Below are positions 25,001 through 37,000 of a DNA stretch of 64,000 nucleotides, in pieces (the stretch's first letter is position 1; each line of letters begins with the position of its first letter). The stretch is taken from NCBI RefSeq assembly GCF_018139145.2, contig NC_059478.1:5580001-5644000 (forward strand), read 5' to 3'. The translations under genes and the position numbers were made by a program. Under the pieces are notes generated by a model. The model saw only the letters and a list, made by a program, of their open reading frames with translations, ran no database searches and was not told the DNA's origin. This stretch comes from Gymnogyps californianus. Lineage: Eukaryota; Chordata; Aves; Accipitriformes; Cathartidae.

Positions 25001-28000
25001 TTCTCATGTGGACAACAAAGCTGCTGCTTGTGCTAATGGATGGCATTCAAGATGTTTTCTTTGCTGGCAGTGCTGTATTGAATTTCTTTTCCCCTCTTCC
25101 CTGAAATCAGAGATATGCCTAAAATGAGTAACGCATTAAAATTTGCACCGATTTATTATATATATTATTATATTTGCAAGCTGACAGAGTAATATAACTG
25201 ATTATTCTGATTAATTAAAATACAAATTCTGTCTCCAGCTGTGTGGCACTGTAGTTGGGAAAGAGATGGCCATTAACTATGAAACTTTTTTCATGTTAAG
25301 AAGCAAGCATTGTCTCACTGAATTAAATTCATGTTCACATCTATCAATGTCCAAAACTGTCTCCATATCATCGTCCTGAGTAGGTGCTGCAATGAAAATG
25401 TTTGCTAGGTTTCCAATTCACTTTGAACATTCATGAATGTTAGGATGGATGAAACAGCAAATCCTGGCTTACTTCAAAACGAGTTTCAGGCGCTGTTCAA
25501 TTTCTTGGCTTTTCTGGAAAGCTGCTGGGTTCAGCAGTTTAGTTATATGCTCTGATTGACAGCTACTGAAATGATTCCTGTTGTAATTTTTTTCTGATTG
25601 AAAACGTTTTGTAAGCCAGTCAGCTCCGTAATTTTAATAAAGCTAAGTTTTCTTTTCACAGTGCTGTACCTGGCATTTGTTTTGGCCCGTTGCTCTTAGA
25701 TCCTACATGGGGTAGATGATTAGTAGAGCACCAGATGCATTAAAACACCTTAAAGCTGTGGTTCGGGTTTCTACTCTTTATTACTGCTCCTGCCCACTCT
25801 TCTTGCTTTCAGATATTTTAAAGATTGTGCATGTTTGAGCTATGCTTCGTTTTTGATGTGTTAATGATTCCAGTGTTTCTAACAAAAAAATACTCAATCT
25901 TTCTTGCAAGGGCTGAAGGAGAGGTTTTAACTCATACAGCAACTGTATGAATGTACTTCAAACGTTTGCTTTTTAAAATTAATTGTTCTTGCATTTCAGT
26001 TGTCTTGAGTTTTAATTTTTTTAATTAAGGATTACCTGCTTGGCTAATTAATTTTTCTGATCACTTTTGCTTGTGAGTGTAAATTCCACAAGAGCAATTC
26101 CTTGTAACAGCCAAAGTCTTTTTCCACAATGCAGTCCAATAAATAAAAAATTGACATTTCTAAATTAAAATACAGATGTTTGCATTAGTTTGTGGTAATG
26201 ATTGGAAAACTACTTTAGGAAAAAAATTTTTTCACACAAATTTTCACATGCTCCTTTCAGCTCCCTAGAATCTGAAGATTTGGCTGTTCATTTGTATCCA
26301 GGAGCAGTTACTATTCAAGGTGTTCTCAGGAGGAAGACTTTGCTGAAAGAAGGCAAAAAACCTACTGTAAGATTTTTAATTCATTTTCTCACCACCTTCT
26401 TTCCCCAGTTGTAAATACAATAAAACGGCCATTGTGCAACTAATTCAAGTGTCTGAGATCTCCTCTGCCTTGCTGATTAAGGTTTAGGGTCACTGCTAGA
26501 GTTCACATTCTTCTGTTTGGTGGATTTATTCAGTTTATAAGGCTATACCCATAATCTAGGAAGTAGAAGAGAAGTGTAATGCTACATAAAATTTCTAACA
26601 ATTACTGATAACTTTGAGAGAAGCATGTTTTGTCTTCCTGAACACTAGGTGGATCCTAACAATTTATCAATAGATAATAACCCTTAGCATTTGCATTGCA
26701 AATGTTTGATTATGAATTATAAATCAAAATACATATTCATGACAATGGGGAATACCTTATGGCAGTACATAAAATGGAAAAGAAAAGGGACAAATGTATT
26801 CATAACTCAATGAAGTGTTCAATAAGGATTGCAGAAAGTATAGAGTAAGATGCAGAAAATTTTTCTCAGATTAGTGAGGAAAGGCACATGTTCTTTCTGC
26901 TTTCTAGATTTTTAGTGCATTCATAGGCCTACATGAATAACTAGAAACAGCAGCTTTAGAAAAATGGCTGATGGTTTGGCTGGACAGTTAGTGCTGTCAT
27001 GTTCTTGCAGCATGATGCCTGCTATTTTACAGCTCACTATTACGAAACATTTCACTTATACATTGCACTTTTTTTTTCTCTTTTCTCTCTAGGTAGCATC
27101 TTGGACAAAATACTGGGTAGCACTGTGTGGAACCCAACTCTTTTACTACGCTGCAAAATCTCTGAAGGCTACAGAGAGAAAACATGTATGCAAAACAGGC
27201 ATATTCCACTATCATCTGCCAAATTAAAATGTGATTTCTTTTGTAAACACTGAGAGTAGTTCAGGACTTGCATAATTTCTAGTCAGCACTATCCTGTCTT
27301 CCAGTCAGTCAGTCACCTCATGGATATGCCCTAATGGAAATATGCACATTTATATGCTACACAAAGAACATCTGCTTTGCATATGCCATGGGTCTCTTTG
27401 AATTTGTTGGTCTATCTGCTGTGGGTCTGTCTGCTTTTCTGAGATAGCAGTCATATCTTTTGATGATCTCTGAGTCTTGCAACAGTTTGTTGCTACTTGA
27501 AATCCAAATAAGCATTGATGTGGAAAGACTGAGAAGTCACTACATGTGACGTTAAGCACGTACTGATTTCACACATGTGGTAAAATTTGGATTACTCTCT
27601 TTTTCTGTTTAATCCTGTAATCCGTTAACTACAATGGAGTACAAAACACTTCATATGTTAAGCAGAGAGCTAGCATATCATATGATGCTGACTTTCCTTT
27701 TATTCGCTGCAGCTTCATTTGAAAGAAGCTAAAAATACTTTGCTTATGTGAGGAAGTAGTAAAAGGATTTTCTGTAGATGTTCCAGGAATGTTGTGATGT
27801 GCATAGTTCCTGTTTTCGCTGGTTAATTATAATGGAAGAGGATGCCACCAGAGATTCTGTTAAGAAACTGGGTAAAATCTGAGGTACTTGGATCTTTTTC
27901 TGAGTTCATTCACTACTCGGAACCATTACTTATAGTTGCCTTGGCCAGTGTTTCAGTTTAATTTATGACAACTGTCACTGAAAAACATTTGCTTTGCATA

Positions 28001-31000
28001 AAGCTTATGTAACTTTACAAACTGTGACGTGCTTCTAGAATCCTTGTAAGGGGACTATCTTATTTCTTTTTGGTACAAAATACTGTTTTCTTATCCTAAC
28101 ATTTTTATGTTCAGAGGGCAGAGATTTGAAGCTTAAGATTTCTGATTAGTAGACTCCTGGATATTTGAATTTTCTGTGTGGAAAGTTTGTGTGCAATGTT
28201 GTCTTAATCTACAAAAAAATAGAGTATTTTCCACTTACTGAACGTAGTTCATTAGGAAACAGTATTCTAATACTCAAAGTAGTTTAATAATAGCTAATTA
28301 CTTGTAGAAGTATTTGCATAGTTTCTTTGCCATCATCCATCTGCCCCACCCCTACTAGCTTTGATTGCTTAGGTGAAATCGAAACTGATCCTACTTAATT
28401 TGTCTTGCCAGTTAAGACAATACTAGTCCATACCAAAGGCCTGTTAGCCAAGCATCCTGTCTCCTGGGTGTTTTTAGAGAAGTGTATGTGTTTGGATGCA
28501 TTTGCCTCTGGTGTCACTGAAAACCTTATGGAAGGAGTCTGTCTCATTAAAAGTAAAGGTAGTTGGAAAGAGCAGACTTGTAAACTATTATGAGCAGAAA
28601 TGCGAAGTATTAAAGCAAAAGAAAAAGAAAGAACCAAGAGAGAACTTGTGCTGGCATTATGTCACTAACAGTCAGTTGCTTGTTTTTTCTGGAAAAGTTG
28701 AGAAATGGAAAAGAAATTTTTTGTAATGTCAGACTTTGTGCTCCTGTTACTGATGTGATGCCTTTAGGCTTTATGCCAAAATTGCATTTTGTTTTCTTTT
28801 AAGAATAGAAATACGCATTTGTAAGTCTCTCTTGTCCATTGTCTGTCAAAGTACTGAATGATGGAAGACTTTACCATACTTGTACCTATTCAATCAGAAG
28901 CTTTTTCAGTATTGTGCATAAATATTTTAAAACTCTAAACCCATATGTTATTTAGATTGAACTTGGAAAAATTGCATAGCTGGTAATTTTATTGTTTGGA
29001 AATTAAGTATATTGAATTTTTATGTGGTCCATTTGCTTAGATGTTTCCTTCAGAATAACAATTTTAATCATTTAAGTGTTCTTGCCCTTTCTTTAGGAAA
29101 AGTAAATGACGTAAAAAGGTAGCAAATGTAAACATTCAAGTCTGGTATCTGATCCTCTTGAGTCTCTGTTACTACAAAAGCCTTTACATTTGTCTTGAAA
29201 TGCAATCATATCCATTTAGAATGCTCTTTCAAAAATTATTTTCTGAACCTATTGAATTGACTTTTAATATTCCCCAAGTCACTGATGTGTTGTGATACCT
29301 ACAACAACTAAACTACTCGTGAACAGAGACTAGTGCCTAAGAAGCTAAAATCTGTCTCGCATCCCTATGTTCTCGTGTTTATTTGTCCAAGGATGTGCCA
29401 GCAGACCAAGAACAAAGTTTGCAGATAGAGGCTAGGAGACATTCAAGTCCATAATGCTGGCAGGATTACCCATCAGAAGCCTGCCAGCGTTATGGCTTGC
29501 AAATACTGAGCAGAGTTTGAGCAATGCAGTTCCCAGGAAAGGGAGATGGAGGAGCGGTAGTAAAAAGCAATGACTGCTAGAGCGGATTTATTTAACAGTT
29601 GGCTCTATGAAATTAGACTGAACTATCCAGAAACTTTGTTCTGTTTGTGGATGCAAAGCATGTTATGAAGCTCAGGTCTCTGATTTGGTTTCCCAGGTGC
29701 AGGCATGGTTAAAATTATGTAATACCTGTTAGCTACAGTTTAGATTGTCTTTTATTTAAACAAATAGTTCACAGTGAATGCACGCATATTTCTGCTCCAA
29801 AGATTATTACAACACAGAGTATAATCTTTATGCTGAAACTAAGGTGGAAAATAACCTGGTAACTGCTGTGGGAGACTGAGGCTGGGGGATTAGGGGGAGA
29901 GGCTCCAGTTTATTAAAAAACCTAATAATAGGTGGTCAGTAACTTTGTTCAGCTAGTCTACCTGTGTTGTACTTTTAGCCTAGCTATTGATGGCTTAGAT
30001 TTCCATCCGTTTCACTACAGGGTCATTGTACAAAGCCTCAGCTTTTGTTCTGGAGGCTGTGAAGATGACTTGTCAAGTGACATGCTTCAATTCACATTTG
30101 GTTGCATTTTCAGAAAGAAAGTCAGGAGAGAATAAACTGTAGATGGTCAACCATCTGTAGATAGCTAGTGCATGAGTATATGTTCACTGTACAAATACTG
30201 TCCAGTGATATTCCTAAGAGGTCTGTTCTGCAAAATAGAGAGATTTGAGGCTAGATCTAGGTTTTGGTTTGTTACTGTCCAGATTAAATGGATAAAAAGG
30301 ATGATGCTGTCTACTTTGAAGCAGGTTTCTTTTTCAAAGATTGATACATTGGAGATTTACCTAGGTAAAATATTCCAAGCATCTTCTGGAGCCGTGTAAA
30401 CATCAGTCTTTTCAGCTTCCTTTCTCAAGGCACTCTGTGACATGGAAAGGAACTCTGGCAACGAAAAAGTCAGTCTGCTATATAAAGTTTCCTGGCTAGA
30501 GCTCTCATGGTAAATGTGTCTTGATTACAGGCATGCTTTTGACCGTTCTGCTGCTTCTATTGCTTCAGGCAGCTGAGACTGAGGACTTGGAATGTGCTGA
30601 CACTCAAAGCTCTTCCAGGCTTATAATAGCCAACCTCTTTGGAAAATTACCTCATAAAAATCCCAGTGTAATCCAGCAAAAAGGGCAAGAAATCCCCTCC
30701 CTTTTACACACAGGCAAGCCAGCTCTTCTTCTCATGCCTATGGTCAAAGACGAAGGAGTGCATCCAGTATAGCGTGTATTCTACATGTGAATCTAGTCCA
30801 AAGGAGGAGGATGCTGTAGATACCTGGATGTGACAAACTTTCTTGTGCTGCATCTACTAAGACAGACTACTAAATATAATGAGCTTTGTATTTTAAATAG
30901 TGAACAGGTTTCAGTTATTACTACAGTAATGGAAAATTGTCTATAATGAGCATGTGAACTTCAGAGCCCAGAGATGTGGTACAGGAGAATCTGAGAGGAA

Positions 31001-34000
31001 TGTGTGTAGAATGCTTAAGGTTTTATCTCATATGCTGAAATGGTACCTACAAACAAGCTTCTGTGATAAAACTATAGCACTTGCGCACCTTTAGAAAAGG
31101 ACAATAGTAAAAATAGCCAGCTTAAAATTAGTCTTAAAGAAAGCATTCACCCTGAAAAATGTGAATACACCCATAAAAAAACTGTTTATAGTGATTGGGC
31201 TGGAAGAATCTTGCCGATTTCTGTGACAACATAGCATCCATGAGAGATTTTTCCATGTTTGTAGGTGCTTGGAAAAGCAACAGAGACTTTTTGAGGCTTC
31301 ATGCTTGAGCATGAACCCTTGTTCATTCCAAGCCTTCCATTGCATGGTATATTCAGAATTAGACCCATTTATTCGCACTCTAGAAAACTTGGTAGTTGTT
31401 ACTCAGACACTTTCACTGAAATATCCTGATAAAGAATGCTGTCATTCTAGGAAGTACGTTCAGCCACCAAGAAAATTATTTTAATATTAGAAAGCTGTAA
31501 AATCTCAACAGGAAATGAGGAGGAGGAGATTTGTCGGTGCCAAAAGGTCGGAGTGAAAAGTCTGTTCACAGATTAATTCAGAGTTTTTGATTCAAAGATT
31601 TATGTATAAATGCCTTTGAGCTCAGAACAACAATAACAAAAAAATTTAGTAATGTGAAGCCTAGCACCAGAGCTGTGTAGTTTTCTGTGTGTATAGTAAG
31701 AGTGTCATTCCAGTGGCCTGTTTAAAAAAGCAAAGAGGAACCAGGAACATTAAATTACAATGAAGCTTTCATTCCCTTCATGTTAACAAAGCAGACTTGC
31801 TGTTAGCAAGGCTCTCTGCATCAGTGGAGAATGAACTGCCCTGGGGGACTATGTAAACATGGAATACAAATCCAGCCGTGCACAGGCATGGAAAACTGAC
31901 ATGGGTTTCAAGTGATGACGGATTGATGCTGGCAGGAAACACTTTCCTTGTGTGGAGCATTTTACTTTTTGGAGAAGTACCATGATTAACTGATTGTTTT
32001 GAATAAAATGAAAAAACAAGCGAGCTGTAGCAGTTTTGATTGCATGGTAATTTCACATATTGCATACCTTCTGTTATAATATATAACTAAGATAGGAAAG
32101 TGCGAATGTGCTATTTTCATGAAACTCTAGAAATGAGTGCAGTTCAAGAGGTACATTGTTGATCTGTAACTTATTAAAACCACTTTGACTCAAATTTCCA
32201 CCTCTGTGAAAATGACCTATTAATGCTTTGTAGGTCTGCTTGGACGTTTGCATTTTGCAAGTCCTTTTTAAGTGTAAGTTGTGTCATCTTATTTTTTCAA
32301 GGCAATTTCTTCAGTGGGTCCATAGCAAGTCCTGAATATATACTTTCTTTTTTTTAAGAACTCATGAGATATATCCTTATTTTATTCCCTTTCCCTGTCT
32401 TTATTCCTTCTTTCAGATAAAATTCCTTAATGTTTTTCGTTACTGACTGGAATCTTCAAAGAAATTTTAGCTTATCCAGCCCTCGCTGTAATGAAATGTT
32501 GTCTGATAGAGCTTTATAATTTACTTCCTCTTCTTATGAGGTGTTACCAAATCTGTCCACCTCCCAAAGGCAGTAGAGTTACTTAACTGTAGTATATGTG
32601 GCTCTATGGGTTTCATGAGGAATGGTCTTTTCCCACAGTTTTATCCACAGTAATATCAAAAAAAGGGCATCCATTTTGAAGTTTGGCAGGCAGGTCTTTC
32701 TTAAGAACAGTCATCATCACTTTTACGCTTAAGCTATCTGTACAAGGATCCCTTCAAAGTTTCCAAGCTTTTATATTTCCACTGATGTTACACAAATGTC
32801 AGCTGAACATGACTGGTAGGAACTTGTGAGGGAATGGTTCCTGCAAGTGTAACTATAGTGACATAAAGAGGGCAGTACACAGATGATGCATTCAAAAGTT
32901 TATAAGATACAGAGAGACTGGACTCTTAAATTATTTTTAACTTGGTTAAAATACTTTTTGTTTCAAATATTGGTCTAACATTTGTTCATTTAAAGTTCTA
33001 ATGTATTTTAAACTGAGGTTTAAAATCTAGCCTGTTGCACAAGTCCCAGGCAGATAAACTTATCTGGACGTTCAAGGTCTCCAGTTAATCTATGGCATAG
33101 ATTAGAATAACTGACATTAGACTTGCAGTGGAATTTTATTTATAAAGTAATTATATTCCCATATAGACAATATTCTTATAAACTCTTACTTTGCTTGTGA
33201 TACCCTCAAATTTATTAGCAGGAATGCTTCCTTTTGCTGAACCAGAGTTCTAGATTTGTAAAGGTAAAGCAATATTTCTAAATGAAACAAAACAAATTTG
33301 ATGCTTAATGTTGTAAATCTGCTATGTGGCATTAGTATGAAGAATAAAAGTATTCTAAAATTATAAATTCATTTTAATGACTTAAAATATCCCTGAGATT
33401 GTTTTAGCTTTATCGTTTCTAATAATGTAATTAAAGAGAGATCAAAATTACTGTGCTAATAAAGAGGTTAGAATAGAGATTTCACAAGACAGGAGGAAGA
33501 CCCATCTGATAAGGACCAGCATATAGCAGAGTTGGACCTTCTGGGCAGAGAAGTGAGGTAAAGCACTGCAGAGGGTAAGAGTGCTAGGATTGGTGATAAA
33601 AGTCTGTGTCGGACCCATGAATGTGGGAAGAGGAGATCTGGCAACTAAAGACTTGAGAGAAACTGAATGAATTAGGTATTGGGGAGTGAATGGGCCTGCC
33701 TGAGCAAGTAATGAGGGGTAAATTGTGAGGGTCTGCTAATAGATAGGCAAGGAGACCAGGGAGAAGGAAGCTTGTGGTTTGGAAATGAGTTGTATTTAAT
33801 GGGCAAGTAGCCTGGAACTGAGAGGAGAAGCCTGAGAAGTAGAAAATAATACTGACCAGGTGAATGAAAAGGAGAGTGGGACCAAGGAGCTGTCAGAAGA
33901 GGGACTAGTGTAGCAGAGACAGGTATTGTGCTTCGAAGAAGCCTAAGTTACATATATGTCAATGTGTGAGTAACGTCTTGAACAGGAAAACCCCATCATT

Positions 34001-37000
34001 TTGAACGTCTTGTCGATAAATGAGCACGTTATGTTCTGCGCACTTGTTTACTGAATCTGCACCCTTGTTTGATCCATTTCATTCATCAGGTCATAATATT
34101 TAATTACACAGTGGTGTTATCTTGTCCACAGGACTCATGTTATGTGTAATTACAGACTGTTATAATAACTAATGCATGTTAACTTTGAATAATTATGGCA
34201 CAGACAAGTTTAATTCCTCTGTTTGTTAACAGTGGAGGGATTAGCTTTGCGTTTGTTAATGCACTTTTCTTGAACTATAGTATATGTACACATGTGCAAT
34301 AGCATGGTGAGGAATGCTATTGTATTCATACAGTGCAGTTTAGATGTCTGTTGACACGTTTTGGGCGATTGTGATACTCCTTTTAATTTGTTTTGAGTAT
34401 CATTCATTGGGGTAAGTTCTGTTTTCACTAATTCTATATAAAATTAATAAACTTTCTTAATTTTATGAAGTGCTATGCTTCCTTTGAAATTATTCTGTGT
34501 CTTTAACAGCGTCACTGAGAAGAACTGCCCTTTTGAATACTTGTTCTGTGCAATGCAGTCAGTCTGGCTGAAGCTTCTTGTTTTACTTCTCTGCTTGTAT
34601 TTGCAGTTCAAATCCACACCGAGTAAGAATGTGTCAGTGGTGGGCTGGATGGTGATGATGGCAGATGACCCTGAGCATCCGGATCTCTTCTTATTGACTG
34701 ATTCTGAGAAGGGTAAGCAATGCTAGCACCAAGAATGCAGTGATTGCCAGAACATTTGCTTTGCTGAGGTATTCATAAGCAACTAAATGAAATTGGAAGG
34801 ATGTTACCTTGCACTTATTCAACTGCTCTGCAACATGTCATGTTTGCCTTTAGAATGCTATGGGAACAATTGTCCGTGGAGAATTCATTAAGTTCTAAGA
34901 ACTCTCCAAACTCTAACAACTCAAGTTGTGATTTTTATTGGAAGTATTCGTCTACATTCTTTTAAACTATATTTAGACCACTCAGAGGCATTTTGACATT
35001 TGTGAAAATATAAGTAACAATAAAAAAAAAAAGTTCAATATTCAGCTAACACTAGGTGGTTGACCAGTCCCCTCTCCTCTCCAAATGAAAAACAAAACCC
35101 AAACCAAACAATCTGGTCAAATGTAGCGCTATTACCAGGAAAAAAAACCCTAAGAGATCTTGACTGTTTTGCAAAGAAGCCTTGATTTCCATTACTCCAA
35201 CATAGCGCCCTGGTTTCAGTTTAAACTGTGAAGAAATTGCTACTTTTCCATAGCACTTCAAACTATGCAGAAAGAGCATCATTAGAAGTTCTGATAAAGG
35301 AGCTTAACATTATTTATTGCTTTGTCTACTTCAAGTCTTAGTACATTTTATTTCTGAGCATCTATTCTAGCACCACTGATATGTGGTGTAAATTATGAAT
35401 GCTTGTCAGCTCAAACTAAGCAACAGCAACCTGAAATGTTTTTGTAATACTTCGCCTTTCTGAACCCAAGCAAGCACTGTATAACACCAGACACTGAAAA
35501 TACTACTCTGAAATGTATCGGTATGTTTAGGAACAATTTTCAAATATTGCTTGCTAGAGTGCATTTCAGTGCTATCTTGCACTTCATTAAAAAATTATGA
35601 AATGAAATTATAAACAAATTGCAATAATGGCAATGAACAAAAACATTTTTGTCGTATGGTTCTGAGAAATGTTTTGTTCTTTCCTAGTTGATACTGGTGT
35701 TAGTTGAAATCTAGAGTGTTGGAAAGGAAGACAGGCAAGCTGAAACTTCTCTCGCACTAGGTCAAACAATTAAGTTGCCAGTCAAAATGTAAAGTTATAT
35801 GAACCTTCTGGTATTAAATCTTTTCATAATGTTTTAATTTAGAGTTATTTGAATATGGGTAGGATTTAAGTATATAGTATTGTTTGTGTTTCTTTATCAG
35901 TTTTTTCTCTACCTTTCTCCCTTAGGAAATTCATATAAATTTCAAGCTGGAAACAGAATGAATGCAATGCTCTGGTTTAAACACCTGAGTGCTGCCTGCC
36001 AAAGCAACAGACAACAGGTGAGAGCAAGATGTTGAAAAGGAATATGAGCTGTTAAGAGCTCAGAACTGATAGATCTTCAAGATGACCAAGCTGTAACTGA
36101 TTGCCTTGTATGAAGAGCAATCTACTCTGAGCAGCCTGTACATTGATTTCACGTGTTTATTGATTTGCCTTAGCTTTCCTGTTTGTCCCTTTGCAAACAA
36201 GTCCTCAGAGCTTCTGTGGTAATGAAGAAAGATTTGGGGCTATCTTGAGGCTAATTTAAAGCAATTGGGGAAATGGAAGGAATGCTCTAAAATAGATGTC
36301 TGAGTGGCAGTATTTTTGTCACTGCCCATTTTTAAAAGGCTATTTTACGGTTATATAAAAAGCTGTAAACCGTAGCATTCAATATCAATTCCAGATAACT
36401 CTCCTGTAGTGCCATTTTGTCAGGTCTGGGGCATGCATGTTTTCTGTTGTTTGTATGTATTAAATGTATTTTAAAAATAGTTTAGTCCTGGGTACATCTG
36501 GCAGACTTTGAAAGCAAAAGTAGGATTTTCCATGAATCAAAAAGGGAGATAAGACTACTCCAACCCCTATTAAATTCTGTTCCCATATAAATTCTTACTG
36601 ACCTTTTTCATCAGCAAAATCCTTTTTAAGTTACCACTTTGTCTTCCTGAAATCTCCCTTTTCCTCTGCACATTTGTTTATGGAGTTCCCAGATCAAAAG
36701 TACTACTGAATTTCAAGGGGAAACAAAAGGACCTTTGCAGATCTTCTGTGCTTTCTTGTTCGGTTCTGCTTTTGAGAGAAATCTAAGGAGTAAGGAGGGT
36801 TGCAGAAGCTCCCTTGAAAGTATTTGAGACAGTGCAAAGGAGAGGAAATTGTTTTCCTGGCTGGAGAATGTGGGAATAGTAGCAAATAGTGGCAAAGAGT
36901 TTGCAAGAAAGTGGTGACTTCCAGGCAAGCCTGAAAACTGCCCTCTGAGGACAGCTTTTATTCAATAAGGCTTAACAATACTATTTAATGCAAACTTCTT

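Larger units (their letters stand above)
27186..34606 (+). other. RALGPS2 7.4-kb intron (i-j)
   Basis: GT-AG intron. It includes a TATA-like box and a signal-peptide-like ORF (30479-30772) and a purine-rich block (about 33470-33960). No established gene is recognised on either strand. Confidence 0.85.
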
